64,000 nucleotides of DNA, taken from Flavobacteriales bacterium (lineage in GTDB: Bacteria; Bacteroidota; Bacteroidia; Flavobacteriales_D; Sanyastnellaceae). Shown here piece after piece: positions 1-8,777 of the stretch (positions within the stretch are counted from its first letter, which is position 1; each line of letters begins with the position of its first letter). The stretch lies in the NCBI GenBank assembly GCA_018402085.1, contig JAGYJM010000002.1:1116001-1180000 (forward strand), in the 5' to 3' direction. Position numbers and translations under genes: made by a program. Under the pieces are notes generated by a model, which had not been told where the DNA came from, made no database searches, and was given only the letters and a program-made list of their open reading frames with translations.

Positions 1-746
1 TGAAAGTAGGTCATGTCTGAGCTCCACAACTGGTTGACACCTGTGAGTTCCAGTGCCAAGTGTCAAGTTTGGTAAGCGCACCTTCCCGGGAGTCGTTGTG
101 ATAACATACTTACCCTTACGCTTTACACCAAAGCCAAGACTCAGCAACATTTTCTCTGTCTTCAGACGACCATAAGACCAACCCTCAGGCATCCCTTCAG
201 CGATTGTTCGACATCCTGTTTCAGGACATCTTGAACGTTCACGGAGAGCCCGTTGAGTAAGTGTTGTGATCTCTGATGGACTAAAGCCTTTGGACGCCTC
301 GACTTCTTGTAGTATGCCTGGCGCGTCACGCCAAAAAAACCACATAAACTAGTCAGCGTATAACTGCCTCTCAGTCGCTCGACGGTTCCTCGCCACTCTT
401 TTTTTATACTGATACCATGACGCTCCTCTGCAAGCTCGATCATGGTTCTGTAAAAATCAGACTCCATTTGTTTGCGACCCAAGGCCGCTTCAAGCTCTTT
501 GTTGCGGCGCTCCAGCTCCGCTAGCTTCTTTGATAGACTGTCTTTCTCCACAACGAATAAGGTTCCTTTCTCTAAAGATCGGGAATATTTGTAGATCCAT
601 TTGTACACCGTGTCACGACTCTTTACCCCGTAAGCCCGGCAGACATCTGTCACGCCGAGTTCTCCACGTTCGATTTGCTTTACGATGTGGAGCTTCAGCT
701 CTGTGCTGTAGACCTTCCGGTCTCGTAGTTGATTTCGATTTGCCAT
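1..746 (-). pseudogene. IS3-family transposase remnant (OrfA plus OrfB N-terminus, frameshifted, cut by window edge)
   Basis: The open part (stop at 162) begins at the ATG giving MANRNQLRD. It has an OrfA-type helix-turn-helix with a DVCRAYGV segment, a leucine-zipper-like coiled coil (SLSKKLAELERRNKELEAAL), and then an OrfB start (LCGFFGVTRQAYYKK). Translating the minus strand by hand shows OrfB continuing in another frame from about base 300 (SYGRLKTEKMLLSLGFGVKR, then TTTPGKVRLPNL) and returning to the first frame near base 55 as LTGVNQLWSSDMTYF. That last stretch holds the first Asp of the DDE catalytic triad. Two frame changes in about 250 bases suggest an inactive copy, although one could be the programmed shift usual in IS3 elements. 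The rest of the catalytic domain lies beyond base 1. A possible terminal repeat (TTGACACTTTTTGAGCC) sits near 765-785. IS3 membership is confident; the element name is not. Confidence 0.8.
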
Positions 747-819
747 AAATCTGTCTCTTTTATGGCTCAAAAAGTGTCAACTTTTTCTGGTCATCATCAG
801 TGTAAAACTTGTGCAAAGA

Positions 820-839
820 CATCCGGCGCTTTTGCGCCG
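820..839 (-). repeat. GATG-tailed hairpin repeat, copy 1 (intergenic)
   Basis: Reads CGGCGC-AAAA-GCGCCG-GATG on the minus strand. It lies between the IS3 remnant and dnaE, 48 bases before the dnaE start. Confidence 0.85.
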
Positions 840-886
840 CGCCACTTTTTCACGCCGTAAATTCGTGAGCAAAGCCTCCGAAGCAC

Positions 887-3800
887 ATGATCCTCGTCTA
901 CGATACCGAAACCACGGGATTACCCCGTGACTGGAAAGCCCCATTGACCGATACCGACAACTGGCCACGGCTGGTGCAACTCGCCTGGCAGTTGCATGAG
1001 CCTGGAGGCAAGCTTGTATCACGTGGCAACCTGATCGTACGTCCGGATGGGTTTACCATTCCGTTCAACGCTTCAAAGGTGCATGGTATTACAACAGATC
1101 GGGCTGAGCGTGACGGACATCCCCTTTCGGAAGTGATTGACGCTTTCTTCAAAGACGTAGAACGAGCGAATTACATAGTTGGGCATAACATCGAGTTTGA
1201 CCTCAATATTGTTGGTTGCGAGTTGGTTCGTCTGCAGCGCGATCCCGAGCTTTTGCTCGGTAAAAAATCGATTGATTCAAAAGACCAGGCAACCGATTTC
1301 TGCGCCATCCCCGGAGGTAAGGGCGGTCGTTTCAAGTGGCCTTCGCTGACGGAGCTGCACGTGAAACTATTTGGTGAAGCTTTTGACGAGGCGCACGATG
1401 CGGCATATGATGTTGATGCTACGGCCAAATGTTTCTTTGGCCTGATCAATCACAAGGTCATTCAAATCGATGAAATTGATGATCCGGCGGCAGTCATTTA
1501 CGAGCCTCCAAAACTTGAAGAGGCCAATTTTGAAGAGGCGCGTTCTGCTGATGATGTCGCCGCAGAAGCGGCGGATGAGGCCGCAGTCGAACCAGACCTG
1601 AGCAACTCTGACACGAAAGAGAATCTCGAATCGTTGCAAACGGAAGAGTTTGTGCACCTGCATGTGCATTCCCAGTTCAGTGTGCTTCAAGCTGTTTCAG
1701 AGATCAGTAACATTGTCAAGACGGCCAAAGAGAACAAGATGCCGGCCATCGCGATCACTGACCATGGCAACATGATGGGCGCATTTGTTTTTGTTCGCGA
1801 AGCCCTCGCGGCTGATATTACCCCCATCGTTGGTTGTGAATTTTACCTCTGTCGCGACCACAAAGACCGCACACAGAAAGATGACGGGTTTCAAACGGTG
1901 GTATTGGCGAAGAACAAAAAAGGATACCACAACCTCGCAAAGCTGTCATCTCTCGCATACATCGATGGGTTTTATTACGTCCCGCGCATTGACAAACAAC
2001 TACTGACGCAGTACAAAGAGGATCTGATTGTAACCACCGGTGGTCTTTGGAGTGAAGTACCGTTTCTGATACTGAACGTGGGGGAGAAGCAAGCTGAAGA
2101 GGCTTTTGTGTGGTATAAAGAGCAGTTTGGCGATGATTTTTATGCTGAATTGAACCGTCACGGGCTCGAAGAAGAGAACGTAGTCAATGCAACGTTGCTG
2201 AAGTTTTGCGAGAAACACAATGTCAGGTACATCGCGGCCAACAATACCTATTACACCCGCAAAGAGCAGGCAGAAGCCCACGATATCTTGCTCTGTGTGA
2301 AAGACAATGCGAGCGTCAATACGCCGAAGAAGTATATCGGCAAACGCGGACGAGAGTATCGTTTTGGTTTCCCGAATGAAGAGTTTTACATCAAGACTCC
2401 TGAAGAGATGAAGAAACTCTTCGCTGATTTGCCTGAGGCGATCACGACAACAGCTGAACTTGCCGCGAAGATTGAACGGTATGAGCTGGCGCGTGATGTA
2501 CTGCTTCCGAAGTTTGAAATCCCCACTGAATTTCAAGATCCGCAAGATGAGGTTGATGGCGGCAAGCGCGGTGAGAATAACTACCTGCGCTACCTGACCT
2601 ACGAAGGAGCGAAAAAGCGTTACAGTGAAATCACAGAGGAGATCCGCGAACGACTTGACTTTGAGCTCGAGACTATCGAGAGAACCGGGTATCCGGGGTA
2701 TTTCCTGATTGTTCAGGATTTTACCACAGCTGCTCGCGACATGGGGGTGTCAGTAGGGCCGGGACGCGGGTCGGCAGCGGGTTCGGCCGTGGCGTATTGT
2801 GTCGGCATCACCAACGTGGATCCGATTGAGTATGATTTGCTTTTTGAGCGTTTCCTGAATCCCGATCGTGTATCGCTTCCCGATATCGATATCGACTTCG
2901 ATGATGAGGGCCGGCAGAAGGTGATTGACTACGTGATCGAGAAGTACGGTTCGAATCAGGTGGCACAGATTGTCACCTACGGAACAATGGCAGCCAAATC
3001 GTCAATTCGTGATACGGCGCGAGTGATGGAGTTGCCGTTGCAGGAGGCCGATCAACTCGCGAAGCTGATGCCGGATGTGAGTCTCTCAAAGCTTTTCAAC
3101 CTCGATGAAAAAAAACTTGCCGAGAAGCTTAAGAATAACAAAGAAGACATGGAGAAGGCTCGCCAGTTCAAGGCACTGGCCGGAGGGAATGATCTTCAGG
3201 CACGTACCATTAATACGGCCCGGGTTCTGGAGGGATCTGTGAGAAACACCGGTATTCACGCCTGTGGCGTTATCATCACTCCGGATGAGATCAGCAAATT
3301 CGTGCCGGTAGCCACTCCGAAGGGTTCTGAAATGGCCTGTACGCAATTCGACAACGCCGTGGCCGAAGATGCCGGCCTGTTGAAAATGGATTTCCTCGGC
3401 TTGAAAACCCTTACGCTGATTAAGGATGCCGTACGAAATGTGAAAGAACGTCATAACATCGGGTTGGATCCGGATCAGTTTCCACTCGACGATACCAAGA
3501 CCTATGAACTGTTTCAGCGCGGTGAGACCGTAGGAATCTTCCAGTACGAATCTGCCGGAATGCAGAAGTACCTGAAAGAACTCAAACCGACAGTCTTTGC
3601 TGACCTCATTGCGATGAACGCATTGTACCGTCCGGGTCCGCTTGAGTACATTCCGTCGTTTATTAAACGTAAGCACGGACTTGAAGAGATCACCTATGAC
3701 CTCGAGGCCATGCGTGAGTACCTTGAAGAGACGTATGGGATTACCGTTTACCAGGAGCAGGTAATGCTCTTGTCTCAGAAGCTGGCCGGCTTCACCAAAG

Positions 3801-5200
3801 GTGAGGCCGATACCCTCCGAAAGGCAATGGGGAAGAAGAAGCTCGATCTGCTGGCAAAGCTCAAACCGAAGTTTCTCGAACAAGGGTCAGAGCGTGGCCA
3901 TGACAAGAACATTCTCGAAAAAGTCTGGAAAGATTGGGAGGCCTTCGCGAGCTACGCATTCAATAAGTCGCACTCCACGTGCTACGCATGGGTGGCTTAC
4001 CAGACGGCATACCTCAAGGCGAATTATCCGGCCGAGTACATGGCGTCTGTACTGTCGAATAACATGAACGACATTAAACAGGTGACCTTTTTCATGGAAG
4101 AATGTCGCCGAATGGGTATTCCTGTGCTTGGCCCTGACGTCAATGAATCGGCTTACAAGTTTCGTGTCAACGACGCTGGAGCCATTCGTTTCGGACTAGG
4201 GGCTATGCGCGGTGTAGGCAGTGGCCCGGTAGAGAGTATCGTAGAGAACAGGCAAGAAGGTCCGTACACTTCTATTTTCGACTTTGCGAGCCGCATCAAC
4301 CTCAAAGACTGCAACAAGAGGGTGTTTGAAGCCCTGGCCTTAGGCGGGGGCTTTGATGGTTTCGAGGGCATTCACCGGGCGCAGTACTTCGCTCCTGATG
4401 AAAAGGGCAGAACCCTTGTTGAGAATGCGGTGCGGTACGGTAATGGCATGCAGCAGAGTGCGAATTCGAGTCAGGCTAGCCTTTTCGGGGAAAGTGCTGA
4501 AGTTGACATTCCCGAGCCTCCGATTCCGGAAGCACCCGAGTGGAATGTGCTCGATAAGCTGAACAAAGAAAAGGAAGTGGTCGGTATTTATATCAGCGGA
4601 CATCCGCTGGATGATTTTCGCGTGGAACTTGAGTACTTCTGCCATAAAGACGGGCTTATTGCCTTGCAAGACCTTGAGAAGGTGAAAGGCAAAGAGCTTG
4701 CTTTCGGAGGTATGGTGACGGCTGTAGAGCACCGCGTATCAAAAAATGGTAAGCCTTTTGGCAGCATGACACTTGAAGATTACATGCATGCTGAACGTTT
4801 CATGCTTTTCGGAGATACTTATGCGAAGTTCAGGCAGTACATGGTAGAAGGGTGGTTTGTGTTTGTAAAAGGTACTGTAAAGCCTCGAAAGTGGCCAAAA
4901 GACAACCCTGAACTTGAATATAGCATTGCAAGTGTCGAGCTTCTGGCCGAAGTTAAAGAAAAGACGAAAGGAGAGTTGAAAATGACTGTTGATCTTGGCA
5001 AGCTCAATGATCGGCTGGTGACCGACCTCGCTACCCTGATCGAGGCAAATCCTGGTAATATGCCGGTGAGCCTCGTGATTCGCGATATTGACGCAGCTAT
5101 TACGATGCCGGTGAAACAGAAGCGCGTTGACTTGAATCCTGACCTGATGCGAGAGCTTGATCAGATTACCGGAGTGCAGTATGCGATTGAAAAGAACTGA
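887..5200 (+). CDS. dnaE: DNA polymerase III alpha subunit with N-terminal DEDDh exonuclease
   Basis: Replicative polymerase of 1437 residues. Residues 1-185 form a DnaQ-like 3'-5' exonuclease, with YDTETTGLP carrying the first two acidic ligands and HDAAYDVDAT the later His and Asp. An Ala/Glu-rich linker (about 200-250) follows. Next is the PHP domain, starting at FVHLHVHSQF (about 254) with ITDHGNMMG, then the polymerase core with GPGRGSAAGS (about 624) and the catalytic motif PDIDIDFDDEG (about 664). The C-terminus has the OB-fold region. Family alpha subunits without the exonuclease are about 1150-1200 residues, so the extra length is the fused proofreading domain, an arrangement I recall from other Bacteroidota. 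A hairpin repeat is read through in the linker (AAEAAD, residues 225-230). The ATG at 887 keeps the exonuclease motif near the N-terminus. The gene is read alone; the next gene starts 99 bases later. Confidence 0.96.
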   Translation: MILVYDTETTGLPRDWKAPLTDTDNWPRLVQLAWQLHEPGGKLVSRGNLIVRPDGFTIPFNASKVHGITTDRAERDGHPLSEVIDAFFKDVERANYIVGHNIEFDLNIVGCELVRLQRDPELLLGKKSIDSKDQATDFCAIPGGKGGRFKWPSLTELHVKLFGEAFDEAHDAAYDVDATAKCFFGLINHKVIQIDEIDDPAAVIYEPPKLEEANFEEARSADDVAAEAADEAAVEPDLSNSDTKENLESLQTEEFVHLHVHSQFSVLQAVSEISNIVKTAKENKMPAIAITDHGNMMGAFVFVREALAADITPIVGCEFYLCRDHKDRTQKDDGFQTVVLAKNKKGYHNLAKLSSLAYIDGFYYVPRIDKQLLTQYKEDLIVTTGGLWSEVPFLILNVGEKQAEEAFVWYKEQFGDDFYAELNRHGLEEENVVNATLLKFCEKHNVRYIAANNTYYTRKEQAEAHDILLCVKDNASVNTPKKYIGKRGREYRFGFPNEEFYIKTPEEMKKLFADLPEAITTTAELAAKIERYELARDVLLPKFEIPTEFQDPQDEVDGGKRGENNYLRYLTYEGAKKRYSEITEEIRERLDFELETIERTGYPGYFLIVQDFTTAARDMGVSVGPGRGSAAGSAVAYCVGITNVDPIEYDLLFERFLNPDRVSLPDIDIDFDDEGRQKVIDYVIEKYGSNQVAQIVTYGTMAAKSSIRDTARVMELPLQEADQLAKLMPDVSLSKLFNLDEKKLAEKLKNNKEDMEKARQFKALAGGNDLQARTINTARVLEGSVRNTGIHACGVIITPDEISKFVPVATPKGSEMACTQFDNAVAEDAGLLKMDFLGLKTLTLIKDAVRNVKERHNIGLDPDQFPLDDTKTYELFQRGETVGIFQYESAGMQKYLKELKPTVFADLIAMNALYRPGPLEYIPSFIKRKHGLEEITYDLEAMREYLEETYGITVYQEQVMLLSQKLAGFTKGEADTLRKAMGKKKLDLLAKLKPKFLEQGSERGHDKNILEKVWKDWEAFASYAFNKSHSTCYAWVAYQTAYLKANYPAEYMASVLSNNMNDIKQVTFFMEECRRMGIPVLGPDVNESAYKFRVNDAGAIRFGLGAMRGVGSGPVESIVENRQEGPYTSIFDFASRINLKDCNKRVFEALALGGGFDGFEGIHRAQYFAPDEKGRTLVENAVRYGNGMQQSANSSQASLFGESAEVDIPEPPIPEAPEWNVLDKLNKEKEVVGIYISGHPLDDFRVELEYFCHKDGLIALQDLEKVKGKELAFGGMVTAVEHRVSKNGKPFGSMTLEDYMHAERFMLFGDTYAKFRQYMVEGWFVFVKGTVKPRKWPKDNPELEYSIASVELLAEVKEKTKGELKMTVDLGKLNDRLVTDLATLIEANPGNMPVSLVIRDIDAAITMPVKQKRVDLNPDLMRELDQITGVQYAIEKN
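1558..1577 (+). repeat. GATG-tailed hairpin repeat, copy 2 (inside dnaE)
   Basis: CGCCGC-AGAA-GCGGCG-GATG, in the linker between the exonuclease and PHP domains, read in frame as AAEAAD. Confidence 0.85.
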
Positions 5201-5205
5201 CAAAA

Positions 5206-5245
5206 GTGCCAGATTGGCACAAGAAGCGGATTGGCAAATATTTTG
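5206..5245 (+). promoter_or_regulatory. Possible trxA promoter and inverted repeat
   Basis: A perfect inverted repeat GTGCCA-GAT-TGGCAC (5206-5220) follows the dnaE stop directly. Its TTG (5214-5216) stands 22 bases before TATTTTG (5239-5245), which resembles the Bacteroidota -33/-7 arrangement. No T-run follows the inverted repeat, so it is not a classical terminator. Confidence 0.35.
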
Positions 5246-5299
5246 CGAGTAACTTAGAGAAAACTACTTTTGATCATAGAAATTTAGCAAGCTCGAATT

Positions 5300-5617
5300 A
5301 TGGCTGTAGAATTAACAGACGCAAACTTTGAGGAGATCGTCCTCAAGTCAGACAAACCGGTAATGATCGACTTCTGGGCCGAATGGTGTGGCCCTTGTCG
5401 TATGGTAGCTCCTATCGTAGAAGAGATGAGCGGCGAATATGGCGATAAGGCGGTTATCGGTAAGGTAAACGTAGATGAGAATCCGAACATCTCCATGAAG
5501 TTTGGCATCCGCAATATTCCAACCATCATTTTCCTGAAGAATGGTGAACTGGTTGATAAGTCAGTAGGTGCTGTTCCAAAGAATGTACTCACTGAGAAGA
5601 TCGACAACCTCCTGTAA
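5300..5617 (+). CDS. trxA: Thioredoxin
   Basis: Small cytosolic dithiol oxidoreductase of 105 residues, the usual length for thioredoxin 1. It has FWAEWCGPCRMVAP with the WCGPC redox motif at about 33-37, the cis-Pro segment IRNIPTIIF, and a closing Gly-containing strand. It keeps thioredoxin-dependent enzymes such as ribonucleotide reductase and peroxiredoxins reduced. It appears monocistronic, with its own possible promoter upstream and a strong terminator 26 bases after the stop codon. Confidence 0.95.
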   Translation: MAVELTDANFEEIVLKSDKPVMIDFWAEWCGPCRMVAPIVEEMSGEYGDKAVIGKVNVDENPNISMKFGIRNIPTIIFLKNGELVDKSVGAVPKNVLTEKIDNLL

Positions 5618-5643
5618 GGAGCTGTTGAAGAAAGCTTTTGAGA

Positions 5644-5674
5644 ATCCCTGCATCATCCCGGTGCAGGGATTTTT
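5644..5674 (+). terminator. Rho-independent terminator of trxA
   Basis: Nine-base-pair stem ATCCCTGCA / TGCAGGGAT followed directly by TTTT. Confidence 0.8.
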
Positions 5675-5739
5675 GTAATGTCGGTATGCGTGTGAAGGTT
5701 TATCCTGCCTTAGGATGCCCCCTCTTCACTGATTCGTCT

Positions 5740-5759
5740 CGGCGCAGAAGCGCCGGATT
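5740..5759 (+). repeat. GATG-tailed hairpin repeat, copy 3 (intergenic, tail GATT)
   Basis: CGGCGC-AGAA-GCGCCG-GATT. It lies just upstream of the -7 box of the DUF58 gene and faces copy 4, tail to tail. Confidence 0.75.
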
Positions 5760-5763
5760 TCGC

Positions 5764-5771
5764 TATCTTTG
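5764..5771 (+). promoter_or_regulatory. Bacteroidota -7 box, DUF58 gene
   Basis: TATCTTTG matches TAnnTTTG exactly. No clear -33 element is seen; the expected place is taken by hairpin copy 3. The inferred leader of about 135 nt contains hairpin copy 4 and a 7-bp array. Confidence 0.5.
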
Positions 5772-5828
5772 AGAAGGTCGCATGAACTGCTATTCACAGA
5801 CTGACCTGTGGCACATCGAGTTTGTTAG

Positions 5829-5848
5829 CATCCTGCGCTTTTGCGCAG
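5829..5848 (-). repeat. GATG-tailed hairpin repeat, copy 4 (5' leader of DUF58 gene)
   Basis: Minus-strand reading is CTGCGC-AAAA-GCGCAG-GATG. It lies between the inferred promoter and the start of the DUF58 gene. Confidence 0.85.
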
Positions 5849-5860
5849 AAAAAAGAGAAG

Positions 5861-5887
5861 CAATCAACAATCAACAATCAACAATCA
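5861..5887 (+). repeat. 7-bp tandem array (CAATCAA)n
   Basis: Nearly four copies of a 7-bp unit, just before the DUF58 start codon. A change in copy number would alter the leader length. Confidence 0.8.
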
Positions 5888-5910
5888 GCGATTTACAATC
5901 TGCAACCCAC

Positions 5911-6846
5911 ATGGCCCTGAACATCGACAGAAAGTATTTTCAACAGCTCGGACGTCTCGAATTTCTTGCGAAGCAGGCGGTTGAAGGTTTCATTACCGGA
6001 CTGCATAAAAGTCCGTTTCATGGCTTTTCGGTTGAGTTTGCCGAGCACCGCTTGTACAATACCGGCGAGTCAACACGACACATTGACTGGAAGCTCTATG
6101 CCCGAACTGAGAAACTATTTACGAAACGGTACGAAGAAGAAACCAATTTGCGCTGTCAGCTTGTAATTGATCACTCAAGTTCGATGTACTATCCGGGACC
6201 GGTTTCGGCTGACAGTGACCAGTTCAATAAGTTGAAGTTTAGTGTTTACGCTGCAGCGGCATTGATTGAGATGTTTAAGCGTCAGCGCGATGCGGTCGGA
6301 CTCAGCCTTTTCGCAGAAGATCTCGATACGCAAACTATTGCGCGATCCAACTCTGCGCATCACCGCTTCTTGTATACCCACCTTGAAGCCCTGCTGAATA
6401 CGGTAGGAGAAAAGGAGCAGTCGAAGACCTTCGCCGTAGATGCCCTGCATGAGATTGCAGAAAAAGTGAATCGTCGCTCGCTGGTCATTGTTTTCAGTGA
6501 TATGCTTGACAACAGCGACAACCGGGATGAACTTTTTGCGGCCCTCCAGCACTTGCGCCACAACAAGCATGAGGTCATCATTTTTCATGTAGTTGACAAA
6601 AAGACAGAACTCGAATTCGATTTTCCTAACCGTCCGCACACCTTTGTTGACCTTGAGAGTGGTGAAGAAATCAAGGCCAATCCGATTGACATACGCCAGA
6701 CCTACCTCGAGCAGATGGAGGCCTTTCACCGTGAGCTAAAGGTGCGTTGCGGACAATATCACATTGACTTCATTCAAGCAGATGTCAGTGAGGGTGTGAA
6801 CCCGGTACTGATGCAGTACGTGCTGAAGCGGCAGAAGTTGTTTTGA
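5911..6846 (+). CDS. DUF58 domain protein (vWA-like)
   Basis: A 311-residue member of the DUF58 family, which carries a von Willebrand A-like fold. It shows the family core FAEHRLYNTGESTRHIDWK followed by LVIDHSSSMYY, where the DxSxS part resembles a MIDAS metal site. In other genomes DUF58 proteins usually accompany a MoxR AAA+ ATPase and Bat proteins in chaperone-like or envelope systems; none of those genes is next to this one. I chose the ATG at 5911 (MALNIDRKYFQQLG), which begins at the conserved N-terminus. The longer reading from 5782 would translate a hairpin repeat and a tandem array. The exact role is unknown. Confidence 0.85.
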   Translation: MALNIDRKYFQQLGRLEFLAKQAVEGFITGLHKSPFHGFSVEFAEHRLYNTGESTRHIDWKLYARTEKLFTKRYEEETNLRCQLVIDHSSSMYYPGPVSADSDQFNKLKFSVYAAAALIEMFKRQRDAVGLSLFAEDLDTQTIARSNSAHHRFLYTHLEALLNTVGEKEQSKTFAVDALHEIAEKVNRRSLVIVFSDMLDNSDNRDELFAALQHLRHNKHEVIIFHVVDKKTELEFDFPNRPHTFVDLESGEEIKANPIDIRQTYLEQMEAFHRELKVRCGQYHIDFIQADVSEGVNPVLMQYVLKRQKLF

Positions 6847-6915
6847 TCGGTGATCGGGGGGGATGTTGCCCAGCGCATCCTTGCGCTGCTGTCTTCTAAA
6901 AGGGTAGCTCCGTAG

Positions 6916-6935
6916 GGACGCGATTTATCGCGTCC
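6916..6935. repeat. Intergenic inverted repeat GGACGCGA-TTTA-TCGCGTCC
   Basis: Perfect 8-bp stem between the convergent DUF58 and sulfur genes. Another hairpin, CAGCGC-ATCCTT-GCGCTG, lies about 30 bases upstream, and a near-duplicate GATGGTGGATTG motif follows. It lacks the GATG tail of the main repeat family and is not followed by a T-run. Confidence 0.6.
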
Positions 6936-7002
6936 GGTTGGATGGTGGATTGCGGATGGTGGATTGTAGAGCAGCGGTTAGCGTTGGGGGCTCCCACCAA
7001 AC

Positions 7003-7031
7003 AAAAAGCGCCAACCGTAATCGATTGACGC
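7003..7031 (-). terminator. Terminator of the persulfide dioxygenase gene
   Basis: On the minus strand, a 10-bp stem GCGTCAATCG-ATTA-CGGTTGGCGC (with G-T wobble pairs) followed by TTTTT, 57 bases past the stop. Confidence 0.7.
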
Positions 7032-7087
7032 CTTTTATGAAGGGGTGTTTTCAGTCTAAGCGCTTCTGCTTAGTGAGAGGTCTTACA

Positions 7088-8503
7088 TTAGAGCATCGTG
7101 GTCGGACAGATGTACTCAGATACCGGAATGCTGGTCTCTTTGATGGCGTCGAAGCCGCCCATGACATCTGCGAAGTTGTCCCAACCTCTTGACTTCAGGA
7201 TCGAAGAAGCGATCATGCTTCGGTATCCACCGGCACAGTTTACAGCGAACTTCTGCTCTTTTGGGAACTGTGTCAGGTGCTGGTTGATTTCGTTCAACGG
7301 AATGTTGATCGAGTTCTCCACGTGCTGTGAATCGTATTCGCTCTTCTTGCGGACATCAATGAGGATAAGGTCGCCATCAGCCATTTGCTTCTCCAGCTCA
7401 AGCGGAGAAATGCGCGAGAAGGTGTCAACCTCTTTACCGCTGTCTTTCCAGGTGTGGAAACCACCTTCAAGGAAACCGATGGTGTGGTCGTAACCAACAC
7501 GCGACAAGCGTGTCACCACTTCTTCTTCACGTCCCGGCTCACATACAAGCAACAGCTCTTGCTTCACACCCGGAATCATTTCACCAACCCACTGGGCGAA
7601 GTTACCGTCGATACCAATGTTGATGCTGTTCGGAATAAATCCTTTCGCGAAGGTATCCGCATCTCGTGTATCGAGAATGAGAGCGTCTGTTTCATTGGCT
7701 GCCACTTCAAACTCAGTAGCAGAGAGGGCACGGAGTCCGCGGTCAAGTACATCGTCAATCGCATCGTAGCCCTTGATGTTCATGAGTACGTTCTGCGGGA
7801 AGTATCCCGGAGGTGGTGTCAGTCCGGTTAGAAGCTCTTTCTTGAACTCTTCTTTCGTCATGTCCGGACGAAGGGCATAATTGGTCTTCTTCTGGTTGCC
7901 GAGGGTGTCGGTCGTTTCTTTCGACATGTTCTTACCGCATGCAGAGCCCGCACCGTGGTTTGGGTAAACAATGAGGTCATCGCTCAACGGCATGATCTTG
8001 TTGCGGAGTGAGTCGAATAGGTGACCTGCCAGCTTTTCTTCCGTCAGGTCTTCAATCACGTGCTGCGCAAGGTCAGGACGGCCTACATCACCAATGAATA
8101 GCGTGTCGCCGGTAACGATACCATGCTCTTTGCCGTTTTCGTCAATTACGAGGTAAGTGGTACTCTCCATAGTATGACCCGGAGTGTGGATCACTTTTAC
8201 CTTGTAATCACCCACTTCAAACACCTGATCATCTTCTGCGATGATGGCATCGAAGCCCGGCTTTGCCGTAGGACCAAATACAATGTCAGCTCCTGTTTTC
8301 TTCGCGAGGTCGAGGTGACCACTCACGAAGTCTGCGTGAAAGTGTGTCTCAAAAACGTACTTAATCTTCGCACCGTCGCGCTCAGCCCGGTCAATGTAAG
8401 GTTGTACTTCACGAAGTGGATCAAAGATCGCTGCTTCGCCATTGCTTACCATGTAGTATGCCGCGTGTGCGAGGCATCCTGTGTATATCTGCTCAATTTT
8501 CAT
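7088..8503 (-). CDS. MBL-fold persulfide dioxygenase fused to two rhodanese domains
   Basis: Predicted cytosolic sulfur-handling enzyme of 471 residues. The N-terminal half is a metallo-beta-lactamase fold of the ETHE1/persulfide dioxygenase type. It has FETHFHADFVSGH (metal ligands, with Phe at the place where many relatives have His), HTPGHTMEST and YPNHGAGSACG. Two rhodanese domains follow, and both keep a Cys in the active loop: VCEPGRE in the first and NCAGGYRS in the second. Staphylococcal CstB, with a comparable fused design, oxidises persulfides and transfers sulfane sulfur, so a role in sulfide or persulfide detoxification is likely but inferred. The start at 8503 (MKIEQIYTGCL) fits family N-termini; the track start adds 12 unlikely residues. 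Confidence 0.88.
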   Translation of the reverse strand: MKIEQIYTGCLAHAAYYMVSNGEAAIFDPLREVQPYIDRAERDGAKIKYVFETHFHADFVSGHLDLAKKTGADIVFGPTAKPGFDAIIAEDDQVFEVGDYKVKVIHTPGHTMESTTYLVIDENGKEHGIVTGDTLFIGDVGRPDLAQHVIEDLTEEKLAGHLFDSLRNKIMPLSDDLIVYPNHGAGSACGKNMSKETTDTLGNQKKTNYALRPDMTKEEFKKELLTGLTPPPGYFPQNVLMNIKGYDAIDDVLDRGLRALSATEFEVAANETDALILDTRDADTFAKGFIPNSINIGIDGNFAQWVGEMIPGVKQELLLVCEPGREEEVVTRLSRVGYDHTIGFLEGGFHTWKDSGKEVDTFSRISPLELEKQMADGDLILIDVRKKSEYDSQHVENSINIPLNEINQHLTQFPKEQKFAVNCAGGYRSMIASSILKSRGWDNFADVMGGFDAIKETSIPVSEYICPTTML

Positions 8504-8777
8504 ATCGCTTGATTTGTGTTTTAAATGATTACAGAGCAAAATTGGCGCATTTGTTTCGCGAGAATTGTGACTAGTGTTACCGGGTAGGGGCCTGAGGAGC
8601 TGATATTTATCAGTAAATGATCGGGGATCGGAGACCGGGGTTGGGTCGATAGCTCGATGCGTCTCCCGGCTTCTCTAGTCCGGCAGCAATTGCCGCCGCC
8701 ACACTGCGGCGCTTGCATAATCATGCCTGGCGCACAATGCCTTGTGCGCCGAAAAGTGGTGCCTTTCGATGACGCCG
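8504..8777. other. Intergenic region with hairpins, no gene seen
   Basis: Between two minus-strand genes. It holds a perfect 9-bp hairpin GGCGCACAA-TGCC-TTGTGCGCC at 8729-8750, a weaker one GCCGC-CACACT-GCGGC near 8695-8710, and repeated GATCGG/GACCGG words near 8615-8640. No T-runs or convincing coding potential are visible. Confidence 0.5.

Noticed and set aside
5782-5910. N-terminal extension of the DUF58 protein
   Set aside because: It would translate hairpin copy 4 and the 7-bp array; the family N-terminus begins at 5911.
6879-6896. CAGCGC-ATCCTT-GCGCTG as another copy of the hairpin repeat
   Set aside because: The loop is six bases and the GATG tail is missing.
8729-8750. GGCGCACAA-TGCC-TTGTGCGCC as a terminator or repeat copy
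   Set aside because: No T-run on either side, and no GATG tail; listed only as a hairpin in the intergenic region.
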